Positions 9,054 to 18,478 of a DNA stretch of 64,000 bases are shown here, piece by piece (position 1 is the stretch's first letter; each line of letters begins with the position of its first letter). This DNA is from Vibrio coralliirubri. Its GTDB lineage: Bacteria; Pseudomonadota; Gammaproteobacteria; Enterobacterales; Vibrionaceae. The notes below the pieces were generated by a model that was not told the origin of the DNA, did no database searches, and was given only the letters and a program-made list of their open reading frames with translations. The translations under genes and the position numbers were made by a program. Where the stretch lies: positions 1,054,001 through 1,118,000 of the forward strand of contig NZ_AP025470.1 in assembly GCF_024347375.1 (NCBI RefSeq), given 5' to 3'.

Positions 9054-9737
9054 TTAAACCTCTGCCGCGACAACTCGCCCACTGAAGTAGTCATTCGAGA
9101 CAATGTATTCAGTGGTTCTGGTCAGTTCGTCTTGCAGCTGCGCCCAGTGACATCGGTTGAGCTTGCCATCGGAGTTATGAACGGCGGGAACAACACCACC
9201 GACTCGAATACCAAAGGGAGTCAGCTCCTTCGCCCAACTATGGGTAAAACCAGTGATCATTGAGTTTGCGCTCTCTAAGCCGGACACATCGTGGAAGTCA
9301 TCATGAGATATCACATTCACAATCACGCCTTCTTTATCTTCCTCTCGCAACCTCTCGGCACTGATTTGCCCAAATGCGAAAAGGGTTGATGCCATCGATG
9401 AGAGATCATTAATAAAGCTACTGACAGGTTGATCGCCAATTAGGCTAGGCATTGGGGAGCTTATCCAGTTATTGACCAACACATCGGGTGTCGTGTTGAA
9501 GGTGGTTTGAATAAAATCATATACGCTGAGAATCGCTTGGCTGTCATTGCCTTTGAGCGTGTAGTGGTAAACAGAGTCAGAAAAGCGGGCACACTGTAGA
9601 TACGTCGCTTTAAGTGCTTCCGTGTCTTTATCACAAAGGATGACGGTGGCTCCAAGGTTAACAAAGTGGTTCGCAATCGTCCCTCCTAGTCGCGAGCCGG
9701 CAGATGTCACCAATATGATTGAGCTTTTTATTTCCAT
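9054..9737 (-). CDS. SDR-fold protein lacking the catalytic Tyr-Lys pair
   Basis: This 227-residue protein has the short-chain dehydrogenase/reductase fold. It shows a Rossmann N-terminus (IILVTSAGSRLGGTIANHF, a variant of TGxxxGxG), an Asp at the end of beta-2 (LCDKD) and the NN of the NAG-type motif (VLVNNW). The C-terminal half aligns with the helix that normally carries YxxxK. Reading back from WAKEL, the Tyr position is Leu and the Lys position is Asn (GLESANSMITGFTHSW), so the standard catalytic dyad is missing. It may be a nucleotide-binding regulatory protein or a pseudoenzyme. The gene stands alone between adhE and a VC2046-family gene. I know of no function. Confidence 0.75.
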   Translation of the reverse strand: MEIKSSIILVTSAGSRLGGTIANHFVNLGATVILCDKDTEALKATYLQCARFSDSVYHYTLKGNDSQAILSVYDFIQTTFNTTPDVLVNNWISSPMPSLIGDQPVSSFINDLSSMASTLFAFGQISAERLREEDKEGVIVNVISHDDFHDVSGLESANSMITGFTHSWAKELTPFGIRVGGVVPAVHNSDGKLNRCHWAQLQDELTRTTEYIVSNDYFSGRVVAAEV

Positions 9738-10015
9738 CCCAGTACCTAAACAAATCGTCCATGTCGGATAAGGATGGGTTAAATTTTATACAATGGGTGT
9801 GAATTGGTTCAAACTAAGGTGCGCCAAATAATAAGTTTTTATGAACTTAGTGGCATGTCACATTTTGTAGTAACTTCAAGCGGTAACCGACATCTGGTGT
9901 TTTTAGGTTGCCTAAGGCTGGTGGTTCATATCATTCATGTGAATACTTTGAAGTGTGCGAGTTAGTCGAAGAAGAGCTGTGGAGAGACAGCGAAAAAGGG
10001 AAAGGTAGGAGACCG

Positions 10016-10531
10016 CTATACTTGAGCTTGAATTTGATACTGACGTTGCGCGGTGGTTAGCTCATTGTAGAGCGTAGCATGTGGCAAATCAGGTAAATGC
10101 TTGTTGGCAAGTTTGCGTCGGTCATGACCAGAAAGGTTTTGGTAAACCTCTTCGGGTAAATCGGCCGTATCTTCAGGCATGAAGGCAAGCGCTTCTGGTT
10201 TCAAGTAATGGCTGAGCTTGGCGCTGGCAAGGCTAGCTTGATGAAAATGATTAGATTGCTGAGCTGAAATCTCATACGAAGATTGGTTTGAACGCAGTTG
10301 TTGAGGTTCTGCTACACCAAATTGTTTGCGCAGGCGATCTTCATTTGTCTCTGTGATTTCAATGGTGTCAATCGGCGTGCAATCACGAACATCATTAGAA
10401 AACATAGATAACAGCAACGCGAAATCTGCACGGCGACCTTGCTCAACCGCTTGGCTGATCCCGATGCCGAACTTCAGTTCGTTGATGATTCCTGCTTTGT
10501 CTAAAGTATGTATTTGCATGTCGCCTCTCAT
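10016..10531 (-). CDS. VC2046/SO_2500 family protein of unknown function
   Basis: The protein of about 170 residues matches the conserved uncharacterised family named after V. cholerae VC2046, recognised from the N-terminal stretch with AVEQGRRADFALLLSMFS. It has no signal peptide, membrane helix or obvious catalytic motif; composition is Gln/Leu-rich and probably all-helical. Start choice is uncertain. An upstream ATG at 10552 gives 178 residues. The ATG at 10531 has an AAGGTG ribosome-binding site six bases before it. The ATG at 10519 (MQIHTL) is also possible, with AGAGG four bases upstream. It sits between sodB and the SDR gene on the same strand but with wide spacing. Confidence 0.65.
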   Translation of the reverse strand: MRGDMQIHTLDKAGIINELKFGIGISQAVEQGRRADFALLLSMFSNDVRDCTPIDTIEITETNEDRLRKQFGVAEPQQLRSNQSSYEISAQQSNHFHQASLASAKLSHYLKPEALAFMPEDTADLPEEVYQNLSGHDRRKLANKHLPDLPHATLYNELTTAQRQYQIQAQV

Positions 10532-10696
10532 TGGATACACCTTTAACGGCATGGAGTCGGCAAACTTTAGTGTTTAATTACAGGCAAATAGAGAATTTAT
10601 GCAGGGTAGGGAAGAAAGCTAGCAATAGGGCGAGAAGTAAGCGCTATTGGGGAGCTTATTACGAAATGCCTAGATTTTGTGGAATACGGCAGATAC

Positions 10697-10725
10697 AAAA
10701 AAGCTCACGCCGGGGCATGAGCTTT
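10697..10725 (-). terminator. Terminator of sodB
   Basis: On the minus strand, AAAGCTCATGCC pairs with GGCGTGAGCTTT and is followed by a T-run, about 40 bp after the sodB stop. Confidence 0.8.
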
Positions 10726-10766
10726 CAATAGATAACTCGCTATAAATAGCGCAGCGTAAGTAATAA

Positions 10767-11351
10767 TTACTTAGCTAGGTTCTCTTCTACGAAAGACCAG
10801 TTTACTAGGTTCCAGAATGCAGCCATGTAGTCAGGGCGAACATTGCGGAAATCGATGTAGTAAGCGTGTTCCCATAGGTCAACAGTTAGAAGTGGAGTAA
10901 CACCTTCTTCTGTTAGAGGAGTAGCAGCGTTAGAAGTGTTAACGATGTCTAGAGAACCGTCAGCTTTCTTAACTAACCAAGTCCAAGAAGAACCGAAGTT
11001 GTTGATTGCTGAATCAGTGAATTTCGCTTTGAATTCTTCGAAAGAACCGAATGCAGCGTTGATAGCTTCTGCAACAGCGCCAGTTGGTTCGCCGCCTGCT
11101 TTAGGAGCAAGACAGTGCCAGTAGAACGTGTGGTTCCAGATTTGAGCAGCGTTATTGAAAACACCACCAGTAGAAGTCTTAACGATCTCTTCTAGTGTTT
11201 TGCCTTCAAACTCAGTACCTGGGATAAGACCGTTTAGCTTAACAACGTAAGTGTTGTGGTGCTTACCGTGGTGGAAATCTAGCGTTTCTGCTGAGATGTG
11301 TGGTTCTAGCGCGTCTTTCGCGTAAGGAAGAGCCGGTAGTTCAAATGCCAT
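10767..11351 (-). CDS. sodB: Superoxide dismutase [Fe]
   Basis: This 194-residue cytosolic enzyme converts superoxide to oxygen and hydrogen peroxide. Metal ligands are visible: the first His in the [10 protein letters not shown] region, His in NHTFYWH, and Asp and His in [13 protein letters not shown]. The sequence [10 protein letters not shown], with Ala-Gln before the conserved WNHTFYW, together with the overall match to E. coli SodB, supports iron rather than manganese. Length equals the E. coli protein within a residue or two. It is divergent from grxD, a pairing that fits a shared iron/oxidative-stress theme. SodB is commonly regulated by iron through the RyhB sRNA; no site for that is claimed here. 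Confidence 0.95.
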   Translation of the reverse strand: MAFELPALPYAKDALEPHISAETLDFHHGKHHNTYVVKLNGLIPGTEFEGKTLEEIVKTSTGGVFNNAAQIWNHTFYWHCLAPKAGGEPTGAVAEAINAAFGSFEEFKAKFTDSAINNFGSSWTWLVKKADGSLDIVNTSNAATPLTEEGVTPLLTVDLWEHAYYIDFRNVRPDYMAAFWNLVNWSFVEENLAK

Positions 11352-11620
11352 TGCTCAATTCTCCATTGATATGAAAGAGTTAACTCTTTCGATTGCTTCC
11401 AGTGATATTATTATTCATGGCTCGCTATACTGCCAACCATGGTCAATTTGCTGACTTGCGATATAGTTTAGCAAGTTTTTACTTTATTAAAAGCTTATTT
11501 CATTACTTTTGTGTGAATTGTTAGCTTAGCTTGTTAGCCGCTTTTTTTATATGGTTTTTATTCTTTTAGTTTGGGGTAGAATAAAGCCAATAAAAGCCGT
11601 AATCCATTAACGAGGAAGCA

Positions 11621-11959
11621 ATGGAAACTATCGATAAAATCAAACAGCAAATTGAAGAAAACACTATTCTACTGTACATGAAAGGTTCTCCTAAGCTACC
11701 TAGCTGTGGTTTCTCTTCTCAAGCGTCTCAAGCTCTAATGGCATGTGGCGAAAAATTTGCTTACGTAGATATCCTACAAAACCCTGATATCCGTGCAGAG
11801 CTTCCTGCTTACGCACAATGGCCAACTTTCCCACAACTTTGGGTTGAAGGTGAGCTAATCGGTGGTTGTGACATCATTCTTGAGATGTTCCAAAAAGGCG
11901 AACTTCAGCCAATCATCAAAGAAGCAGCGGCTAAAGTTGCTGGCGATGACGCTGAATAA
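11621..11959 (+). CDS. grxD: Monothiol glutaredoxin GrxD (Grx4)
   Basis: This 112-residue monothiol glutaredoxin has the CGFS active site in KLPSCGFSSQ (Cys near residue 30). The cis-Pro in WPTFPQLWV and the GG of the glutathione-binding segment (IGGCDI) are both in place. Proteins of this class bind a [2Fe-2S] cluster bridged by two monomers and glutathione, and act in Fe-S cluster trafficking with BolA-type partners. An AGGAAGCA ribosome-binding site precedes the ATG. It is divergent from sodB and monocistronic, with its own terminator. Confidence 0.93.
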   Translation: METIDKIKQQIEENTILLYMKGSPKLPSCGFSSQASQALMACGEKFAYVDILQNPDIRAELPAYAQWPTFPQLWVEGELIGGCDIILEMFQKGELQPIIKEAAAKVAGDDAE

Positions 11960-11989
11960 GTTCTAGCCTTTGCGCTGAATAGTTAAAAT

Positions 11990-12016
11990 GAGGGGCCTTA
12001 ATTAGGCTCCTTTTTT
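11990..12016 (+). terminator. Terminator of grxD
   Basis: AGGGGCCT-taatt-AGGCTCCT is followed by six Ts; one mismatch in the stem. Confidence 0.7.
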
Positions 12017-12057
12017 GTTTGAATTGATCGAATCATTGACTCGATAAGGAATGAACA

Positions 12058-12687
12058 ATGAACGTAAAACTTCATTATGTGCATGATCCAATGTGCAGCT
12101 GGTGTTGGGGTTACAAGCCAACACTTGAGTTATTGAAACAACAATTGCCTGCGAGCATTGAGTTTAACTATGTAGTGGGTGGTTTAGCCCCTGATTCTGA
12201 TGAGCCAATGTCAGAAGAGATGAAAGGCAAGCTGCAAGCGATTTGGAAGCAGATCGAAGCTAAGCTAGGTACTGAGTTTAACCATGAGTTTTGGACTGAG
12301 TGCCAACCCGTCCGCAGTACTTACCCTGCGTGCCGTGCTGTGATTGCCGCTGGTTTTCAAGACCACTACGAGGCGATGCTTGAAGCGATTCAACATGCTT
12401 ACTACCTTCGTGCGATGCTGCCTCATAGCCAAGATACGCATTTGCAGTTGGCTGAAGAGCTAGGTATGAATGTTCAACAGTTTGAAAATGACCTTTCTAG
12501 CAAGCTATTGGAAAGTGAGTTAGATGACCAGTTAGGCTTTAAAGAAGCGATGGGAGTATTCTCTTACCCGACTTTAATGCTTGAAGTGAACGGCATCTTT
12601 AGTGAAGTTGAATTGGATTACCATTCAACGGAAGCAACGCTTAAGTCTATTCGCGAAATTCTCGTGAGTAATGCTCCCGCTGCATAA
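12058..12687 (+). CDS. DsbA-family thioredoxin-fold protein (cytosolic)
   Basis: This 209-residue protein has a thioredoxin fold with a DsbA-type helical insertion. The active-site CXXC is CSWC in HDPMCSWCWGY near residues 12-22, and the cis-Pro loop is FSYPTLML near residue 165. There is no signal peptide: the active site lies immediately after beta-1, so it should stay in the cytoplasm. This architecture matches the group annotated as protein-disulfide isomerase or FrnE-like DsbA proteins. It could act as a thiol oxidoreductase or glutathione-linked isomerase; the substrate is unknown. An AAGGAATGAACA ribosome-binding region precedes the ATG. Confidence 0.8.
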   Translation: MNVKLHYVHDPMCSWCWGYKPTLELLKQQLPASIEFNYVVGGLAPDSDEPMSEEMKGKLQAIWKQIEAKLGTEFNHEFWTECQPVRSTYPACRAVIAAGFQDHYEAMLEAIQHAYYLRAMLPHSQDTHLQLAEELGMNVQQFENDLSSKLLESELDDQLGFKEAMGVFSYPTLMLEVNGIFSEVELDYHSTEATLKSIREILVSNAPAA

Positions 12688-12729
12688 TTCAGCGAGAGTT
12701 GTCTGTATTGACGCAATGATTTATAAGGC

Positions 12730-15700
12730 TTACTCATAAGAGTAAGCCTTTTCTTTTGTCTGACGTAGTTGGTTTATTTCCTCAGTAAATCGTTCAAATG
12801 TCGAATTCACTTCCTCGATTGACGCTTCAATTTTTGATTCGACTTGCTCTAGGCTAATCGCTTCGATGACCAGATCGTTTGCCTGTGCCTCAATGTTGGC
12901 TAGCGGCGAGGCAACCATGTCACACGCCACCATTTTCGCTGCGCCTTTAAGTCGGTGTGCTGTGGTTTTTAGTTCCTTATATTCCCTGCTCGCCCAATAT
13001 GTTTTTATCCGTTCATTATCTTCAATAAAGCTTACGGCAAACTCATCGAGTAAGGTCATTACCACCTCATGCTCTTCAAATAGATCGTAGAGCGCAGCGT
13101 AGTCGATAACCTGATTATTGGCATTTTGGAACGAGTCTTGAGGGCTAGTAGGAGTAACCTTTTGGCTAGGCTCTGATGGGTTACTGTCCTCCACTTCCGC
13201 AAAGCTCTGTTCAATGTCTTGGAACAACATCGAAAACTCATTGGCTTCTTGGTCCGCAGGTAAAGAATTTGACGAAGAGCCTGTGTCCTGACTGTGCGAG
13301 CTTGGTTTTTCGGCATCAGAAATATCGTTTTCAGGCGTTGTGAAGGAGTCGTTTATTACGGGCAACCACTTCTCAATGGTTAGCTTCATTTGCTTAATGG
13401 ACACAGGCTTAACTAAGAAGTCATCCATGCCGTGTGCATAACAGTTGGCGTCTTCACCTTGAACGGCATTTGCTGTCAACGCGACAATAGGCAACCTTTG
13501 AGTTTCTTGATCGAGTTCTTCGCTGCGTTGCTCTATCTGACGAATGCTCGACGCGAGCGTATACCCATCCATCTCAGGCATATGGCAATCGGTAAGAAGT
13601 AGGCCATAACGCTTATCTTTTAAGGCATTAAGTGCGAGCACTCCGTTATCGACAATATCGGCGTGGACACCAATACTCTCAAGCTGCTTGGCGATCACTT
13701 GTTGATTGATGGGATGATCTTCCGCGACCAGAATCAGCCTGCCATTGCTCTCTGCTTGTTCGCGAGTCTCTGTAGCGGTCGGTGCTTTAGCTTCGCAGTC
13801 TAATGGTGAGATTAGATTGTCGTGACTGACGGGTTTCGTTAGAACATGTACAAGGTTGTCGGGTAGCAGAGGGTTTACCGACAAACACCAAGAGTTACCT
13901 AAAGGCTCTGGTGAGAGCATTGGGTTTTGATTGATCACAGTGAAGCGTGTTGAGCTCGCATGTTGTTGAATCCAAGCATCGGTAATCGCCAGTTGCTGCC
14001 AAACAGACATCGCCACAAAGATGTGTTTTGGCTGATGTTTGATGACCATCTCTTTGAGTAGGTGCTTTTGATTAATGTGCAGAACTTTTGGTTCAAGGCC
14101 GAAGTGTTTCAGATATCGACACAGCTCTTCTTGCTGCAGAACGTAGCCGACAACATATACCTCGTGTGAGTGATTACCGACATCTAGCTCAATAGGGTTC
14201 TCAGTTTCCGAAGTGGAAATCAGAGTTTTTGATAGAGCCAAAGCATTGCTAACCACATGTTCAGGAGTACAAGTCGGGAGGGTAACGGTAACCGTAAAGT
14301 GGCTGCCTTTTCCTTCTTCACTCGACAGTTCTATATTGCCATCCATCTGTTCAATCAACTTCAAAGCGATAGACAGTCCAAGCCCTGTGCCCCCAAAGCG
14401 GCGACTGGTGGTTTTGTCGGCTTGTTCAAAAGGCTGGAATAAACTTTGTTGCCTGTCTTTCGGGATGCCAATGCCCGTGTCTGAAACCGTGAGGCTAATT
14501 CTCTGCTGATGTTCGTTCTGTTCAATTACATCAACATGCAACGAAATAGTCCCATGTTCGGTGAATTTAATCGCATTATTGAGGAAGTTGTTGAGAATCT
14601 GATGGAGTCGTATGTCGTCTGCGAACAACCACTGTGCGAGGTTTGGGTCTTGCCAATAGTGGAAGGCTAATCCTTTTTGCTGAGCATGAATCGATTGCGG
14701 TTGCACGATACGCGCGAGTACTTTGCCTAGCTCAATTTCAGTCGGGTTAAGCTCTAGTTTACCAGCTTCAATTTTGGAGTAATCGAGTACGTCATTGACG
14801 ATGTGCAGCAAGTTACGAGCTGACTGATTTAATCCTCCATGTAAGTTTAGTAACTCCTCACTCAGCTGATGTTCCTGCATTAACTCCAACAGCCCCAAGA
14901 TCCCACTGATTGGCGTGCGAACTTCGTGGCTAATGGTCGCTAAGAATTGCGACTTAGCGGCCGTCGCACTTTCTGCTTTTTGACGTGCATTATCTAAAGC
15001 TTGCTGCTGTTTTTTCAGCAAGGTGATGTCTGTGATCACCGTATTCCATTCAATGGTTTGGCCGCTCGATACTTGGCTATTAAATTTCACCCATTTCGCT
15101 TCACCTGATTCTAACTGCACTTGCTGTTCATTTTCCCAATGCCCAGATTCAATAGCATCGAGCATGCTGGTTTTAAACAGTGGCAAGCCATCCTTCGAGA
15201 TAAGCTCAAAAAGACGTTGAGGGTGCTCTTTTACGCTATCAACAGATAAGCCGAACATATCGGCTACACCTGCACTGATAAAGCTAAACTGGATATCTAA
15301 AGGCTGTTGAGGGTGTGGTTGAATGTGTTTAAGCACAACCCCATCAATGTTGTCGGCCAGGGTTTGTAAATGGGCTTCTGCTGCTTTTGCTCTCTGCTCG
15401 GCGACCTTTCGCTGCTCGATTTCAGCCGCCATTTTTCGGTTCCAAAATACGATCACGAAGATGACCACAAAGATTCCAACGCCAATGATCGCAGACCATT
15501 TAGCCACTTCACGTGGCGACAAGCCTTCTTGATATTCATAGGTCAGCCATTTGTTCTCCAAGCGCTCTAATTCATTGGCAGGTAGCGCACTAATGGCCTT
15601 ATTGAGAATGCTCAGCAGCATGGGGTGGCGGAAGTTAACCGCGAGAGCCAGCGGTGCGCTGTTTTGTTCGTTGATGGTGCCGGTGATTTTAAATTGCCCG

Positions 15701-17088
15701 ACATAGTCTTGGTGTAATAGCGGGGCTGCACGATGAAGCGAGGCGAGCACAAAACTGATTTCGTCTTTTTGTAATGCTTGAAAAGCGCTGACATGATTAA
15801 TGTAAGGGACGGGTTGGCAAGTCAGGCAGAGAGAAGGGAGTACCGTTGTACCCCCAGAGTTTTCAATCACAGCGATGGCTTCGGTTCCACTTGGCGCAAA
15901 GTTGCCTAATCGATCTGAACGACTTAAAAGCACCCATGGTTCAGAGCTGTAGGCTTGAGTGAAGTCCATGTATCGAGCTTTATCTGTGGTCGGTGTGATG
16001 TTGGTCAACACCATAGTCTCACCATTATTGAACGCGACCTCTGCGGCTTCGGGTGTTAGGTAAGTGGTACTTTTGAATGATACGCCAAGCACATTGCTTA
16101 TTAGATTCAACACATCAGCAGATAGTCCAGAGTGTTGTTGTTGCTCGTTAGTGAAATCGTAAGGGTACCAATTGGCGTGTGTGCCAATAGGGATGTTAGG
16201 GTTGTTATTAAGCCAGTTCTTTTCGTCTTGGGTTAAGTTCAGTGTTCCATAATCGAGCAACATCGAGTGTTGAGAGGGAGCAAGCCATTGGTTGTAAATC
16301 GACTGCAGTGAGTCTTGCTTAATGTCTTCTAAAGCGAAATTGATTCGGCTGACTAATTTGTGGGTTCCTTTTTTGACGGCAAAGTGCAAGTGATCAGCGG
16401 GTAGGTCGGGAAGTACCGATAATGTCAGTGAGTCTCGAGGCTGTTCACGTAGCAGCGCAGAAAGAGCAAGCGCATCGCCAATATAAGCATCGACACGATT
16501 TTCTTGTATCGCAGTGAAGGCCGCTTGTGTGCTGTCTAGTGTTGTAATTCGACTCTCAGGAAGCAGGCTAGGAAGAAGATCATTGAGCGCAAACCCTTTC
16601 TCCAATGCTAGGTTCGCGCTTGCCAGTTCACCCAGATCGTTTATTTTTCGATTTTGAGTAATCACCGCTCGTCTTATGGAGAACATAGGCTCACTAAAGG
16701 TCATGTATTCTTGGCGCTCTTTAGTTGAAGAGACACCGACTAGCAGGTCTAATTCACCTCTTTCAAATGCACTGAGCACGGCACTAAAGGTTGGATACAG
16801 CTCAACCTTATACTTGAAGCCTACGTTGGCCGAGACTTGGTCCAACATACTGATCAATAACCCTTCGGATACGAGGTTTCCTGAGGGAGTCTTATGTTGA
16901 TAGCTGTAAGGAACCATGTCATATGAAGGCAGACCTACACGTAAAATCACTTGGTTAGTTGATGTGGATTCGTTGAGGTTTGGTGGTGTATTGTCAGCAA
17001 AAGTGTGCAGCGGCCACATCAACACCGAAAGGCAACTCAATAAAAAGGCGATACACCAAATTTTCGTTTTTGAAGCTTTGTTCTGCAT
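12730..17088 (-). CDS. VieS/BvgS-like hybrid sensor histidine kinase
   Basis: This is a 1452-residue inner-membrane hybrid kinase. Order of domains: signal peptide (1-31); two periplasmic SBP_bac_3 Venus-flytrap modules (about 45-270 and 285-515); one membrane helix (about 532-552, IIGVGIFVVIFVIVFW); a PAS-like domain (about 575-690); HisKA with phospho-acceptor His721 in ATISHEVRTP; HATPase with N, G1 and G2 boxes (NNFLNNAIKF, DTGIGI, GGTGLGL); a degenerate receiver-like spacer; a receiver with Asp1167 in LLTDCHMPEMDGY; and a C-terminal Hpt with His1378 in TTAHRLKGAAKM. This is the full phosphorelay layout of BvgS and V. cholerae VieS. The flytraps would sense a small solute such as an amino acid; the ligand is unknown. 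A VieB-like gene lies 46 bp upstream on the same strand and is probably cotranscribed. Confidence 0.88.
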   Translation of the reverse strand: MQNKASKTKIWCIAFLLSCLSVLMWPLHTFADNTPPNLNESTSTNQVILRVGLPSYDMVPYSYQHKTPSGNLVSEGLLISMLDQVSANVGFKYKVELYPTFSAVLSAFERGELDLLVGVSSTKERQEYMTFSEPMFSIRRAVITQNRKINDLGELASANLALEKGFALNDLLPSLLPESRITTLDSTQAAFTAIQENRVDAYIGDALALSALLREQPRDSLTLSVLPDLPADHLHFAVKKGTHKLVSRINFALEDIKQDSLQSIYNQWLAPSQHSMLLDYGTLNLTQDEKNWLNNNPNIPIGTHANWYPYDFTNEQQQHSGLSADVLNLISNVLGVSFKSTTYLTPEAAEVAFNNGETMVLTNITPTTDKARYMDFTQAYSSEPWVLLSRSDRLGNFAPSGTEAIAVIENSGGTTVLPSLCLTCQPVPYINHVSAFQALQKDEISFVLASLHRAAPLLHQDYVGQFKITGTINEQNSAPLALAVNFRHPMLLSILNKAISALPANELERLENKWLTYEYQEGLSPREVAKWSAIIGVGIFVVIFVIVFWNRKMAAEIEQRKVAEQRAKAAEAHLQTLADNIDGVVLKHIQPHPQQPLDIQFSFISAGVADMFGLSVDSVKEHPQRLFELISKDGLPLFKTSMLDAIESGHWENEQQVQLESGEAKWVKFNSQVSSGQTIEWNTVITDITLLKKQQQALDNARQKAESATAAKSQFLATISHEVRTPISGILGLLELMQEHQLSEELLNLHGGLNQSARNLLHIVNDVLDYSKIEAGKLELNPTEIELGKVLARIVQPQSIHAQQKGLAFHYWQDPNLAQWLFADDIRLHQILNNFLNNAIKFTEHGTISLHVDVIEQNEHQQRISLTVSDTGIGIPKDRQQSLFQPFEQADKTTSRRFGGTGLGLSIALKLIEQMDGNIELSSEEGKGSHFTVTVTLPTCTPEHVVSNALALSKTLISTSETENPIELDVGNHSHEVYVVGYVLQQEELCRYLKHFGLEPKVLHINQKHLLKEMVIKHQPKHIFVAMSVWQQLAITDAWIQQHASSTRFTVINQNPMLSPEPLGNSWCLSVNPLLPDNLVHVLTKPVSHDNLISPLDCEAKAPTATETREQAESNGRLILVAEDHPINQQVIAKQLESIGVHADIVDNGVLALNALKDKRYGLLLTDCHMPEMDGYTLASSIRQIEQRSEELDQETQRLPIVALTANAVQGEDANCYAHGMDDFLVKPVSIKQMKLTIEKWLPVINDSFTTPENDISDAEKPSSHSQDTGSSSNSLPADQEANEFSMLFQDIEQSFAEVEDSNPSEPSQKVTPTSPQDSFQNANNQVIDYAALYDLFEEHEVVMTLLDEFAVSFIEDNERIKTYWASREYKELKTTAHRLKGAAKMVACDMVASPLANIEAQANDLVIEAISLEQVESKIEASIEEVNSTFERFTEEINQLRQTKEKAYSYE

Positions 17089-17134
17089 AAAGACATCCTG
17101 TCGTTTACGTACTCACTTGGGTTTGATGGCATGC

Positions 17135-18478
17135 TCAACTAACGGCGGCCAGAGGGGCTTTGGTTAGTGTGGGTAATGCAAAATTGTCTGCTTGCTGCAA
17201 AGCCATGCGTTGTAAAAGGGCGAGGCTGGTATGGTCGGCTTTAAGATAAACCTCAATTTGACGTTTTATTTGATCGAGTTTGTCTTGTAAACCTAAGGCC
17301 TGATAACACAATGCCAATAAGAAGAAGGCTTCGACATCATTGTCTGCGAATTCATTCATCGAAATGCTCTCGATACGCTCTTTTGCAACGTCTTGCTGAT
17401 CGAGTTGAATGAGCTGCAATGTACGGCAAAGCTTTAATAGTGGTTTACTGAGTGTATGCGATTTTCCGGAGTGAGAGAGCCTTTGCCAAGCGGCTTCTGG
17501 CTTCCAGATTGTTAACTCTTTTTGAGAGAGGGCTAAACTGTCCGCCCATAAGATGAGTGCTCGCTTACCCGGTGAATCCCAGATCGAATGCGGGACTAAT
17601 TGGGCTAGCGATTTGAGATAAAGAGTCGCCTGATCGACGTTCTTATCGAGCAGCTGAAGCCAAACCATGGTGTTGGTCAGTTCGATGTTACTGCCATTTA
17701 CTGTGAGCACTTGTTCAATGAGCGTGTTGGCTGATTCGAAGTCACTAGTATTTAAGCAGATCTTAACCTTAAGTTGCTGCAGTTTGATATTGCGAGGGTT
17801 GTTTTCTATTAAGCCATCTATCTGACTTAAGGCGTCGCGATAATGTTGTTTAGCGATATGGATTTCAATGAGCTTGACCTTGGCGGGCTGGTAATCGTGA
17901 AGCTGTAACAGCCCATTCAACATGGCTTGTGCTTCATCGAGGTGTTGATTTTTGATCAGAATATTCGCCATATAGATAATGGCATCTTTCAATGTCGACG
18001 GGTCAGGTGCTTGTCCAAAGAGTGGCTTTACCGCGTTGAGTCCACTCTTGATATAGGCCTGCTCTAATGTTGAAAAGTATTGCTGTCGAGAGAGTGCTGA
18101 GGTGACTCTTTTGATGATGTCATCGGCGCGTATTGGCTTAATCAGGTAACCATCAGGTTCGAAGTTAGCATAGCCAAAGAAGGTGTCTTGACTGTCATTG
18201 CCGGTGACGATAAAAACAATCGTTTGTGGCCTAATCAATTCTTTTTGCTGCAAAAACTCAAGTAGCTGCAAGCCATTGCTTCCCGAACCTAAATCGTGGT
18301 CAATCAATAAGATATCGAACCGATGTGCCCGGCATGCCTCAATCGCGTTTTGTGCATTAGACGCACTAATCACATTATTGTTCGGTACGCCTAGCTTGAT
18401 AAGTAGTGCGCGTGTTGCACTTTGAATCACACTGCTGTCATCAATGATGAGATAGCGCGAACGGGCGAGTATATCCAT
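17135..18478 (-). CDS. VieB-like response regulator with TPR region
   Basis: This 447-residue protein starts with a CheY-type receiver (about 5-125): acidic pair in LIIDDSS, phospho-acceptor Asp60 in ILLIDHD, Thr in IVTGND and Lys in LIKPI, so all key residues are present. The rest (about 140-430) is helical and resembles tetratricopeptide repeats; there is no DNA-binding or EAL/GGDEF output. The combination receiver plus TPR next to a double-flytrap hybrid kinase matches VieB beside VieS in V. cholerae, where VieB interferes with phosphotransfer from VieS to VieA. No VieA-like EAL regulator is in this window, so the output partner must be elsewhere or absent. The kinase gene follows with a 46-bp gap. 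Confidence 0.78.
   Translation of the reverse strand: MDILARSRYLIIDDSSVIQSATRALLIKLGVPNNNVISASNAQNAIEACRAHRFDILLIDHDLGSGSNGLQLLEFLQQKELIRPQTIVFIVTGNDSQDTFFGYANFEPDGYLIKPIRADDIIKRVTSALSRQQYFSTLEQAYIKSGLNAVKPLFGQAPDPSTLKDAIIYMANILIKNQHLDEAQAMLNGLLQLHDYQPAKVKLIEIHIAKQHYRDALSQIDGLIENNPRNIKLQQLKVKICLNTSDFESANTLIEQVLTVNGSNIELTNTMVWLQLLDKNVDQATLYLKSLAQLVPHSIWDSPGKRALILWADSLALSQKELTIWKPEAAWQRLSHSGKSHTLSKPLLKLCRTLQLIQLDQQDVAKERIESISMNEFADNDVEAFFLLALCYQALGLQDKLDQIKRQIEVYLKADHTSLALLQRMALQQADNFALPTLTKAPLAAVS

Noticed and set aside
9033..9263. Plus-strand ORF of 76 codons opposite the SDR gene
   Set aside because: It lies antisense to most of the SDR-fold coding sequence, has no recognisable protein similarity and shares the SDR gene's codon structure in a shadow frame.
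10531..10731. 66-codon plus-strand ORF between the VC2046-family gene and sodB
   Set aside because: It overlaps the start region of the VC2046-family gene antisense and runs through the sodB terminator.
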